This document shows, piece by piece, positions 45,050 through 53,492 of a stretch of DNA of 64,000 bases. The stretch spans positions 38,326 to 102,325 of the forward strand of contig JAUHQD010000014.1 in the NCBI GenBank assembly GCA_030418115.1, given 5' to 3'. Both the position numbers and the translations under genes were made by a program. Source of the stretch: Alteromonadaceae bacterium BrNp21-10. Its GTDB lineage: Bacteria > Pseudomonadota > Gammaproteobacteria > Enterobacterales > Alteromonadaceae. The number at the start of each line of letters is the position of its first letter. Position 1 is the stretch's first letter. The notes under the pieces were generated by a model. The model was not told the origin of the DNA. It made no database searches and worked only from the letters and a program-made list of their open reading frames with translations.

Positions 45050-45109
45050 CGCGTTCCTTTTTGACTTAAGCATTGACACATGTAGACTAAATCAAATAAA
45101 CAACTTCTC

Positions 45110-45143
45110 ATTAGAATATATTTTTATGACGGAAATATGACAA
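45110..45143 (-). promoter_or_regulatory. Pho box and -10 of the oxygenase gene
   Basis: On the minus strand TTGTCATATTTCCGTCAT (45126-45143), 10 bases, then TCTAAT (45110-45115). The two GTCAT cores are 11 bp apart. Confidence 0.78.
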
Positions 45144-45321
45144 AAAACGCTATCTTTAGCTGTTACTTGGACTTTGTTAAAAATATAATCTTTAAAATAT
45201 TCATAACAATGCTATTTTTATAGGCTAAATCAACTAACTAGTTTGATTATCCCCCTTGTGTATAGGGCAATTTAAAATTACTCTAGTACCTATCTATAGC
45301 TTCAAATGACATGGAAATTGG

Positions 45322-47052
45322 ATGACAAAGGTCAAAACAGCGTTATCGAAAAAGCTATTGACCCGGGTGCTGTCGGTCTACTTCATGCTTACGATAGTCG
45401 TCACTGTTGGTCAGGTTTTTACTGAGTACCTAAACGCAAAAAGTCATATTCAAGACGAACTACAAACCTTAAAGAATACCTTTGGTAGCTCGCTAACACG
45501 TGCCATTTGGGAATTAAACTACCCGCAAGCGGTAGCCTCGGCGCAAGGGTTGATGGAATTACCTATTGTTGAAGGTGTACAAATCCGTGATGAAAGCGGT
45601 AAGTTAATCGCCGATTTAGGTCGCACTACTATTAGCTCTGAAGAAATTGTCACTTCTGGACAGTTTTCTGACCATGACAATGCTACTTTCAGTTACAGCT
45701 TCCCGCTTATTTTTGAGTTCTCTGGACGCACCTCACAAGTGGGTGATGTCTCGTTGTATTCCAGCTTTAATATTATTGTTAGTCGAATTGAAGTGGGGCT
45801 GTTTTTCTTGGTGGGCAACTCCATTGTTAAAACCGCCTTTCTGATATTCTTGTTCTTGCATGCGTTTAGAAAAATGCTCACCGACCCCATGGAAGAGCTT
45901 ACACAACAAATTGGCCAGTTTGACCTTCATCACTTAGAAAGCTCAAAAATTAATATTCATTCCGCCGATGACAATGAATTGATGTTGTTGCAACGAGCCT
46001 TTAATAATCTCATCGATGACCTGATCCATTCCCAAGATAAGCTCAATGACACGCAGGCTGAATTAAAAGAAGCCAATAAACGCTTAGATGAACAAAACCT
46101 GACATTAGAGCAAGATGTCGCCAAGAAGACCGCGTCCCTGAGTAAGATCATGCTCGATTTGGAAATTCAAAAAGACGAACTGCTGAAAAACCAAATCGAA
46201 CTGCGTCAAGAGAATAACGAAAAAACTAAAATTGCTAATGAGTTACGCATTACCAACGACGAGCTGGCAATGTCCATGGACAACCTCAAAAAAGCCCAAT
46301 ATCAATTGGTAGAGTCGGAACGTTTAGCCTCATTAGGTGGGCTAGTAGCCGGTATTACTCATGATGTGAATACTCCATTAGGTATTGGCGTTACCGCCGC
46401 CAGCTTTTTGCAAGACCGCTTAGCCACACTAGAAAAATCCTATACCGATAAAAAGCTCGGGGCTAAGGCCATGAGTAATTTTTTGCTTGAAGCACAGCAA
46501 ACCACCACGTTATTACTAAGTAATTTAAATCGTGCCTCGTCCTTAGTGGCGAGCTTTAAACAAGTGGCTGTGGACCAAACCAGTGAAGTAGAACGTAATA
46601 TCAATGTAAAAGGCTATATTAACGAAGTCATTCAATCCTTAGCCCCGACGTTGAAAAAAACCAAACACAATATCATTGTGGAATGTGCAGATAATCTTGA
46701 AGTGTATTGTGCTCCCGGTATTGTGGCGCAAATATTTACCAATATGATCATGAACTCGGTATTACATGGCTTTGAAAATATTGCCGAAGGTAAAATTAAT
46801 ATTGAAGTAGAGATCGTTAATAAAAAAGTCAAAATTAATTATCGCGACAATGGTAAAGGCATGAATGAAGAAGTATTAACCCACCATTTTGATGCTTTTT
46901 TTACCACCAAACGTGATAAAGGCGGCAGTGGCTTAGGTACACACATTATGTATAATCTGGTCACACAGGCGCTTAAAGGCAACATTAAAGTCAATAGTGC
47001 GCCGAGTCAGGGCATTAGTTACGAAATTACCTTTCCCGTGAAAAAGGGCTGA
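45322..47052 (+). CDS. Orphan membrane sensor histidine kinase
   Basis: The 576-residue kinase has a first helix (about 15-35), a periplasmic sensor of about 120 residues, a second helix (about 155-180) and a HAMP-like segment. A long coiled coil spans about 235-335. The HisKA-like motif GITHDVNTPLG contains His347, and the HATPase domain shows NMIMNSVLHGFEN, YRDNGKGM and GGSGLGTHIM. The HDxNTP-type box resembles kinases that act with separate response regulators. No regulator is encoded nearby, so the partner is unknown. It diverges from the Pho-boxed oxygenase. Confidence 0.88.
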   Translation: MTKVKTALSKKLLTRVLSVYFMLTIVVTVGQVFTEYLNAKSHIQDELQTLKNTFGSSLTRAIWELNYPQAVASAQGLMELPIVEGVQIRDESGKLIADLGRTTISSEEIVTSGQFSDHDNATFSYSFPLIFEFSGRTSQVGDVSLYSSFNIIVSRIEVGLFFLVGNSIVKTAFLIFLFLHAFRKMLTDPMEELTQQIGQFDLHHLESSKINIHSADDNELMLLQRAFNNLIDDLIHSQDKLNDTQAELKEANKRLDEQNLTLEQDVAKKTASLSKIMLDLEIQKDELLKNQIELRQENNEKTKIANELRITNDELAMSMDNLKKAQYQLVESERLASLGGLVAGITHDVNTPLGIGVTAASFLQDRLATLEKSYTDKKLGAKAMSNFLLEAQQTTTLLLSNLNRASSLVASFKQVAVDQTSEVERNINVKGYINEVIQSLAPTLKKTKHNIIVECADNLEVYCAPGIVAQIFTNMIMNSVLHGFENIAEGKINIEVEIVNKKVKINYRDNGKGMNEEVLTHHFDAFFTTKRDKGGSGLGTHIMYNLVTQALKGNIKVNSAPSQGISYEITFPVKKG

Positions 47053-47066
47053 ATCCAGCCTTTTTG
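47041..47066 (+). terminator. Terminator of the histidine kinase gene
   Basis: AAAAAGG(G)CTG pairs with CAGCCTTTTT around loop AATC, with one bulged G. It overlaps the last codons and stop of the kinase gene. Confidence 0.7.
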
Positions 47067-47089
47067 TTCAATCAATATCGTTTTCGTAC

Positions 47090-47119
47090 CTTACCCAGCC
47101 TCTAACAACGCTGGGTAAG
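47090..47119 (+). other. Perfect 10-bp hairpin in the rdgC 5' region
   Basis: CTTACCCAGC/GCTGGGTAAG with a 10-base loop, about 28 bp before the rdgC start. It could be a second terminator (CTTTTATTTATT follows) or part of the rdgC leader. Confidence 0.5.
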
Positions 47120-47147
47120 ATGCGTCTTTTATTTATTAGGAATCAAC

Positions 47148-48050
47148 ATGTGGTTTAAAAACCTGAAGATATACCGTTTTACCCAACCCTTTACTATTGA
47201 TGAAGAGCAGCTTCAGCAGCAGCTGGATGGCTTTAGTTTTCGTCCTTGTGGCAGTCAGGAAATTGCCACCCAAGGCTGGACGAGTCCACTTCCCCAAGGC
47301 GAAGAATTGTTTCTTGCCAGCAGCGGCTACTATTGTCTAAGTCTGAAAAAACAAGAGCGGGTTTTACCCGCCGCGGTGGTCAATGCACAAGTGGCAGAGA
47401 AAGTCGCTGCCATCGAAGCTGAAACCGGTGCCAGTGTCGGTAAAAAGGCACAACAAGATATTAAGCAAGAAATTACCCACCAGCTACTACCCCGAGCTTT
47501 CACCAAAGACTCTTTCACCCAAGGCTTTATTGCCCCTAAAGATGGTTTGCTGATTGTAAATGCGTCCAGTGATGGTAAAGCAGAAGTATTCTTAGCCCAT
47601 TTACGTAAAGCCATTGAATCGTTGCCGGTTGTACCCCTAGCTAAGCGCAGCATCAGCGCCGATTTAACCACATGGCTAACAGAACAAGCTCCCGCTTCTA
47701 TTCAATTGCTAGAAGAAGCTGAGTTAAGGTTGCCAGAAGAAGATGGCGGTATTATCCGTTGTAAAAATCAAGAACTTGGCTGTGATGAAATACTGGCTCA
47801 CCTGCATTCGGGTAAATTTGTCTCTAAAGTGGCTATCGAGTGGGATGAAACCTTGAGCGCCATTATTCAGGAAGATTTGGCCATCAAGCGAGTTAAATTT
47901 AGCGATGTGGTACTAGAGCAGAATCAAGATATTCCTAAAGATCAATTAGCCGCTAAGATAGATGCCGACTTTAGTTTAATGGCTGCCGAGTTAGTGCGTT
48001 TTGCCAAAAGCCTTGATGAGTTGTTAGCCCTAAACCAAGACACAATCTAA
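47148..48050 (+). CDS. rdgC: Recombination-associated protein RdgC
   Basis: The 300-residue protein begins MWFKNLKIYRFTQPF, which is characteristic of RdgC. It continues with WTSPLPQGEELFLASSGYYCLSLKKQERVLPAAVVN and, near residue 200, GIIRCKNQELGCDEILAHLHSGK. RdgC forms a ring around double-stranded DNA and limits RecA loading. AGGAATCAAC lies before the ATG. It has no operon partner. Confidence 0.96.
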   Translation: MWFKNLKIYRFTQPFTIDEEQLQQQLDGFSFRPCGSQEIATQGWTSPLPQGEELFLASSGYYCLSLKKQERVLPAAVVNAQVAEKVAAIEAETGASVGKKAQQDIKQEITHQLLPRAFTKDSFTQGFIAPKDGLLIVNASSDGKAEVFLAHLRKAIESLPVVPLAKRSISADLTTWLTEQAPASIQLLEEAELRLPEEDGGIIRCKNQELGCDEILAHLHSGKFVSKVAIEWDETLSAIIQEDLAIKRVKFSDVVLEQNQDIPKDQLAAKIDADFSLMAAELVRFAKSLDELLALNQDTI

Positions 48051-48090
48051 ACCCTCGCAATTCAATTAAAATATTTCCATTATTGTGACA

Positions 48091-48117
48091 TAAAAAAACC
48101 CCGGCAAAGCCGGGGTT
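48091..48117 (-). terminator. Terminator of glnK-amtB
   Basis: A 9-bp stem AACCCCGGC/GCCGGGGTT with an AAA loop, followed on the minus strand by TTTTTTTA. Confidence 0.9.
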
Positions 48118-48140
48118 CAAATACTACGTCTTACTTATTA

Positions 48141-49409
48141 TTATGATTTGGTACTAAAATCTGGGTAGGCTTCTAAACCACAGTCAATCACATCCAGACC
48201 TTGATATTCTTCTTCTTCAGTTACTCGGATACCAGTCACCACTTTCAGAATACCCCATACGATTAAACTCGCACCGAATACCCAAACAAAGATAGTTACT
48301 GCACCTAATAACTGAGCACCAAAGGTTGCACCGTCATTGGTTAATGGCACTACCATCACACCAAATAAACCCACAGTACCGTGAACAGAGATAGCACCTA
48401 CTGGATCATCAATTTTGATTTTATCTAAACCGATGATAGAAAGTACGACCAAGATACCGCCGACAGCACCGATTAATGTTGCTTCAAGGGCTGTTGGAGT
48501 AGAAGGCTCAGCAGTAATAGCTACTAGGCCAGCCAAAGCACCGTTCAGTACCATGGTTAAATCCGCTTTCTTGAACAATATTTTCGCTAGAATTAAGGCT
48601 GCTATTGCACCACCAGCAGCTGCAGCATTAGTGTTTAAGAACACCATGGCAACTGAGTTTGCATTAGCGATATCGCCTAATTTCAATACAGAACCACCGT
48701 TGAAACCAAACCAGCCCATCCATAAGATGAATGTACCTAAGGTTGCAAGAGGAAGGTTAGCACCAGGAATAGCGTTTACTTTGCCATCAGCAGTATATTT
48801 GCCTTTACGAGCACCAAGCAATAACACACCGGCTAATGCTGCAGCAGCACCGGCCATATGTACAATACCTGAACCAGCAAAGTCAGAGAAACCAGCATCA
48901 CCTAGGCTGAACATACCAAATACAGACTGTCCACCCCATGTCCAACTACCTTCCATTGGATAGATAAAGGCCGTCATCACGACAGCAAAAGCAAAGAAAG
49001 CCCAAAGCTTCATACGCTCAGCAACTGCGCCCGATACAATTGACATAGCGGTTGCAACAAACACAACTTGGAAGAAGAAGTCAGAAGCAGATGAATAAAT
49101 TGCACCGCCTTCAAAACCATCTTCACGGCCAGCAAAATCGCCTAACGTACCAGCAACGTCTACTGATTCAATGCCTGACAAGAATAAGCTGCCGTCATAC
49201 ATGATTGCGTAACCGCAAATCATATACATGATGCAAGAAATTGCATACAAACCGACGTTCTTAGTTAATATTTCAGTGGTGTTCTTTGCGCGAACTAGGC
49301 CAGCCTCTAACATAGAGAAACCAGCAGCCATCCACATAACCAGTGCTCCACACACTAGGAAGTAGAAGGTATCTAACGCATATTGTAAGTGAAATACATT
49401 TTGTTCCAT
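48141..49409 (-). CDS. amtB: Ammonium transporter AmtB
   Basis: A 422-residue Amt family protein with about eleven helices. The twin pore histidines are in GIVHMAGAAAALAG (near 183) and ISVHGTVGLFGVM (near 343), and the Phe gate region is present. The protein conducts ammonium/ammonia into the cell and is blocked by GlnK. It follows glnK by 15 bp, the standard nitrogen-control operon. Confidence 0.96.
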   Translation of the reverse strand: MEQNVFHLQYALDTFYFLVCGALVMWMAAGFSMLEAGLVRAKNTTEILTKNVGLYAISCIMYMICGYAIMYDGSLFLSGIESVDVAGTLGDFAGREDGFEGGAIYSSASDFFFQVVFVATAMSIVSGAVAERMKLWAFFAFAVVMTAFIYPMEGSWTWGGQSVFGMFSLGDAGFSDFAGSGIVHMAGAAAALAGVLLLGARKGKYTADGKVNAIPGANLPLATLGTFILWMGWFGFNGGSVLKLGDIANANSVAMVFLNTNAAAAGGAIAALILAKILFKKADLTMVLNGALAGLVAITAEPSTPTALEATLIGAVGGILVVLSIIGLDKIKIDDPVGAISVHGTVGLFGVMVVPLTNDGATFGAQLLGAVTIFVWVFGASLIVWGILKVVTGIRVTEEEEYQGLDVIDCGLEAYPDFSTKS

Positions 49410-49424
49410 GATGTCACTCTCCCC

Positions 49425-49799
<375 letters not shown>

Positions 49800-49817
49800 C
49801 TAACTCGAAGAATTCAT

Positions 49818-49835
49818 TTACAAGGGTTGTGCCAA
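49818..49835 (-). promoter_or_regulatory. Sigma-54-like promoter of glnK
   Basis: TTGGCACAACCCTTGTAA on the minus strand: GG and the -12 dinucleotide are exactly 10 bp apart, but the -12 is GT instead of GC. It lies about 55 bp before the glnK start. Confidence 0.7.
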
Positions 49836-49895
49836 GTATTTTTATTGTTATTTATCAATAAGTTAAAAATACAAGCTTATATTCTAGGAAAGAGT

Positions 49896-49970
49896 TGCAC
49901 CAGAAATGAGCAAAACCGATGAAAAATGCACCAACTGAAAGCAAACAGGAATTGTGTTGCACAATGATCA
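49896..49970 (-). promoter_or_regulatory. Three TGCAC motifs at 31-bp spacing, NtrC-like sites
   Basis: TGCACCA-N6-AGCAAA occurs at 49896-49914 and again at 49927-49945, and TGCACAA at 49958. The three starts are exactly 31 bp (about three helical turns) apart. TGCACC matches one half of the NtrC consensus. They lie 60-140 bp upstream of the sigma-54-like element, the right place for an enhancer. Confidence 0.6.
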
Positions 49971-50004
49971 ACCGTTGTATTAATAAAAGGACTAAAAAAG
50001 CTAT

Positions 50005-50952
50005 CTATAAACTCTCAGCAGCGAAGGCTAAGGTTGTCAAAATAGATTCAACAACGGCTTGGTAGAAGGTGGGATTAATGTTGTCGATGGTATCGTTCTC
50101 GGTGTGATAATAGCGATGATCATTAACACTAAAAAAGAGGTAACTAATCTCCGCCCTCTTGAATACGGCATGATCGCTAGACGCGCGCCAATCAATTTTA
50201 CCCGTATTGTTGTAGTTGCGCGTAACGCCGTTATGACCAGCGACTAAACAAACACTCGCATGTTCAACCGCATATTCAACAATGGGCTTCAAACCTTTGT
50301 CTGCTTTGGCACTGGCAAGATATAGACGTTTTCTCTGGCCTGAATAGGCAATCATATCCAGATTGAGACTAAGACGAATTTGCTCTAGGGGCACTGGCGA
50401 GTCATCCACAAAGGCTTTTGCACCATAAAGACCCGTTTCTTCGGCATCGGTTGCAACAAAGATAAGGCCGTAGTTTAACGGTGTTTGCTTGGCTACTTGC
50501 GCCAATGCGAGCAAGGCTGCTACGCCCGAAGCGTTGTCATCTGCACCATTGTAGATATGCCGACCACGAATGCCGAGATGATCATAATGGGCAGTGATAA
50601 CAATATATTTTTGCAAACCTAGGGCACTAGGTACCATCCCTACAACATTGACCCCAATGTTTAGCTCACCGCTTCTTTTATAGTTAAATGTCTGTAGATA
50701 CGTATCAGAAAAAGGTAATAGGCCAATTTGCTGAAATCGACTGGCGATGTAGTCACGACTTAGTTGATTGTTGCCGGCTTTTCGCCCCTGCATTTCATCT
50801 GCAGACAGTACTGATAAGTCTTGCCATAACTGTTGCCCATTAATTCGTTGGCTTAGCTGCCACTGTGAACAGTCTTTGCCATAGACATTAAGCGGCCATA
50901 GGAAGCACAAAAATAGCACCGCCAACAAGCGCCCATCATTACAAACGCCCAA
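50005..50952 (-). CDS. M28-family zinc aminopeptidase, secreted
   Basis: The 315-residue protein has a signal peptide ending near VYG. The di-zinc M28 motifs are VITAHYDHLG, GADDNASGVA, the catalytic DAEETGLYGA and NLDMIAYSG, with a further His in HRYYHTENDT. It removes N-terminal residues from peptides outside the cytoplasm. It overlaps the upstream TPR lipoprotein gene by 14 bp, so they are translationally coupled. Confidence 0.9.
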   Translation of the reverse strand: MGVCNDGRLLAVLFLCFLWPLNVYGKDCSQWQLSQRINGQQLWQDLSVLSADEMQGRKAGNNQLSRDYIASRFQQIGLLPFSDTYLQTFNYKRSGELNIGVNVVGMVPSALGLQKYIVITAHYDHLGIRGRHIYNGADDNASGVAALLALAQVAKQTPLNYGLIFVATDAEETGLYGAKAFVDDSPVPLEQIRLSLNLDMIAYSGQRKRLYLASAKADKGLKPIVEYAVEHASVCLVAGHNGVTRNYNNTGKIDWRASSDHAVFKRAEISYLFFSVNDHRYYHTENDTIDNINPTFYQAVVESILTTLAFAAESL

Positions 50953-52123
50953 GCAAATCCAACTTGTGTTGATATTTGAGTTCTAAATCTTCATCGAAGG
51001 ATTTCATTTTAGCTTTACGCAAATACTTATGACTTTTTTCAACATTCCCTAAACGAAACCACGCTTTGGCTAAGCCAAAATAAAAGTCATGGACGTTTCT
51101 ATCTAACTTAATGGCTCGGTCATAATATCTAACGGCTTGATGCCAATCGCCATTATCGTATTGTTCTTCGGCTAATCTAAAATAATAGTAAGGGTTACTG
51201 GCGCGATATTGTTGCAGTTTTCGTTGAATAGCGTTGGCTTGCTCAGGTTGGTTTACCCTCTGTTTAAGCACTGCCAGATTTTCCAAGATACTGTAATTCT
51301 CCGAATCGAGCGCTAAAGCGTAAAGATAAACCGGTTCAACCCATTCTAGGCGATGACTTAAGCGATAAGTAACCCCTAAATTCCCCCAAGCAGGCACGAA
51401 GGACGAGTCATGCTGCAATGCGGTTTTGAAATACCAATAGGCCTTATTTAAATTTTTAGCCAGAATTTCCTCCGCGCCTTTATTGTTAAAATACATCGCT
51501 AATACGCTTTCTTTTGGGATTATTTTAGTTTTGTAGTGCTTTGTACTTCTATCAACAACAAAATCGACAGTTAGTGTGTCAGCATAATAACTTAACGCCG
51601 CTGGGATAATTTCCCCCCGAGCCAATGCCGTCGGTTTTAAACGCACATTGACATGACGATTGAGTACGCTGTATTGCTCACTGCGCATCCAATATTCTGG
51701 AATGAACACCTCCTGAAAGTCAGCACTAAGCCCAGCATATTCAGCCATGGCGTAGGTTAAAATAGTCATTGATAGGCAATTAGCCAGTTGGTTATTAAAG
51801 GTTTCACTGGCGGTGGTATTGGCGTCCGCAGTGTAAATTAAACTAACTTTAGACTTATCAAACATTGCTGCGGCTAATAACTTAATACGTTTTTTACTGT
51901 CTCTTTCGGTTAATATTTGCTGATCTACGAAATGTTTGGCTTCTTCGGAAAGTGCAAAAATATCGTCACTTGATTCCATGATCATATTTTCAGGTTTAGG
52001 AAAATACTCATCATGAAAATACGAGATGGGTTTGCCATCACTGTTAAGCATTAGCTGAACTTCCGAGTGGATTGAGCAACCTGCAATGATACAAAGCCCA
52101 CACAACAGCAGCATTATCTTCAT
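50939..52123 (-). CDS. Lipoprotein with transglutaminase-like and TPR domains
   Basis: A 394-residue protein with lipobox IIAGC at about residues 12-16. A middle domain (about 90-190) with FNNQLANCLSMTILTYAMAEYAGL and RHVNVRL carries the Cys and His of transglutaminase-like folds. It is followed by at least four TPR units (AYWYFKTALQHDSSFVPAWGNLGVTYRL, WHQAVRYYDRAIKLDRNVHDFYFGLAKAW). The start at 52123 follows the signal-peptide Met. The role is unknown; the coupled M28 peptidase hints at envelope peptide handling. Confidence 0.78.
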   Translation of the reverse strand: MKIMLLLCGLCIIAGCSIHSEVQLMLNSDGKPISYFHDEYFPKPENMIMESSDDIFALSEEAKHFVDQQILTERDSKKRIKLLAAAMFDKSKVSLIYTADANTTASETFNNQLANCLSMTILTYAMAEYAGLSADFQEVFIPEYWMRSEQYSVLNRHVNVRLKPTALARGEIIPAALSYYADTLTVDFVVDRSTKHYKTKIIPKESVLAMYFNNKGAEEILAKNLNKAYWYFKTALQHDSSFVPAWGNLGVTYRLSHRLEWVEPVYLYALALDSENYSILENLAVLKQRVNQPEQANAIQRKLQQYRASNPYYYFRLAEEQYDNGDWHQAVRYYDRAIKLDRNVHDFYFGLAKAWFRLGNVEKSHKYLRKAKMKSFDEDLELKYQHKLDLLGRL

Positions 52124-52346
52124 GATCGAATACTCATTTTGTACTTTGCCAATATTTGGCAAAGTGGAATGTTCCCTTCAAAAATAGTTAATCTACGCTA
52201 ATCCTACAATGCTACTTAACGTAATGTTCAATTCATTTATCTCAATGTTTATTTAGTTCATTTCGCTTTAAATTGTTAACCCCTTGTTAATAGGATGTTT
52301 TTTACGCCACCGGAAAATAATTCTAATATTAACTAAAACATAGCCT

Positions 52347-52360
52347 TGAAAACGTTTTCA
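52347..52360. promoter_or_regulatory. LacI-family operator before the epimerase gene
   Basis: TGAAAACGTTTTCA is a perfect 14-bp palindrome with the central CG of LacI/GalR-type operators. It lies about 42 bp before the start codon. A related site precedes the GH94 gene. Confidence 0.7.
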
Positions 52361-52401
52361 CCATCCTGTAAATTTCGGCCACTTTTAAAAGGAAAAACCC
52401 T

Positions 52402-53490
52402 ATGACGCCGCGCCAATTTAAGGACAGCCTCGAGAGCGAAATGCGCCAGTACATACTGCCTTATTGGATGTATAAGGCCAGTGATATGCAGGCAGGTGGT
52501 TATTGGGGGAGTATCGGCGCGGATGGTAACGTAAAAAAATCGGCCGCCAAAGGCGGTATATTACATTGCCGCATTATGTGGAGTTTTAGTGCTGCGTACG
52601 GTCAATTTACCGACAACGCGCTACTGAATCATGCAAGTCGCACTCACGAGTTTATCAGCGCCAATTTAGTGCAAACGCATAATGGCCGCATAGGCTGGCA
52701 CCATGAAAATCTGACCGAATTTGCCTGCGTAGAAGATGAATGTATCGCTCAAGCCTATTGGTTATATGCATTGAGTGAATTTGACAAGCAGTGCCATGAG
52801 AAGCAATGTTCCGAGCAAACCCTGAACGCATGGCAAGAATTGCAAAAATTATTTATCGGCAAAACTTTTGATGAATCGCAGGGTGAAACCGGTTACACTT
52901 GGCGGACTTGGCTACATATTATTGAGGCAATCGATAATTTTGCCAGTCTAAGTTTCAGGCAGGATGCCGTGAAAACGCTCAATGGTTTATTAGACAATGC
53001 GTTGTCATTGTTGCAGCATCATCAAGGGCTGAATCTCAGTATTCCTCACCGGTGTGCATCAGCTTGGTTGTTAATGAAATGGATAACCAATTGGCAACCG
53101 CAGAATAAACCAATGGCAACAGAAGTAGCTTGTGCATTACTTGATTCCGCCCTACTGGACGGTTTGAAAGATAACGGCGGTTTTGTCGCCGATGCGCAGG
53201 ATCAACATCAATACGGCTGGGTACAAGCTGAGGCAATGTTGGCATGTTGGCGCTGTTATATAGCCACAAATAACAATAAATATTTGCAACAGGTGTTCAA
53301 AAGTTGGGAATTTATTCAGTTATATATTAGCGACCATAGTTTTGGTGAATGGCGTTGGAAACGAAATGCTGAGTCACCAGCAGAAGACGAAAAAGCAGGT
53401 TTTTGGAAATGTCCCTATCACAATACTAGGGCCTGCCTTGAGATTTACAACGACTTGTCCAATTTGGACTTAAAGCAGTGGAAACAATAA
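52402..53490 (+). CDS. AGE-family epimerase, cellobiose 2-epimerase-like, altered active site
   Basis: The 362-residue protein has the (alpha/alpha)6-barrel pattern of N-acylglucosamine/cellobiose 2-epimerases. Conserved blocks are GGILHCRIMWSFSAAY, WRTWLHIIEAIDNF (His172), GWVQAEAML and the family-typical AGFWKCPYHNTRACLE (His340). The usual G-H-x-I-E block reads PHRCASAWLL here: His216 is kept, but Ala219 stands where a catalytic Glu is expected. Members turn cellobiose into glucosyl-mannose. It leads an operon-like group with a sugar symporter and a cellobiose phosphorylase. Activity is doubtful until tested. Confidence 0.8.
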   Translation: MTPRQFKDSLESEMRQYILPYWMYKASDMQAGGYWGSIGADGNVKKSAAKGGILHCRIMWSFSAAYGQFTDNALLNHASRTHEFISANLVQTHNGRIGWHHENLTEFACVEDECIAQAYWLYALSEFDKQCHEKQCSEQTLNAWQELQKLFIGKTFDESQGETGYTWRTWLHIIEAIDNFASLSFRQDAVKTLNGLLDNALSLLQHHQGLNLSIPHRCASAWLLMKWITNWQPQNKPMATEVACALLDSALLDGLKDNGGFVADAQDQHQYGWVQAEAMLACWRCYIATNNNKYLQQVFKSWEFIQLYISDHSFGEWRWKRNAESPAEDEKAGFWKCPYHNTRACLEIYNDLSNLDLKQWKQ

Positions 53491-53492
53491 CA

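Noticed and set aside
48415..48963. 182-aa ORF antisense to amtB
   Set aside because: A shadow frame of a strongly conserved gene with no start signal.
53000..53080. Frameshift in the epimerase explaining the missing Glu motif
   Set aside because: Neither alternative frame encodes a GH-x-IE block, and the main frame stays open with family motifs on both sides.
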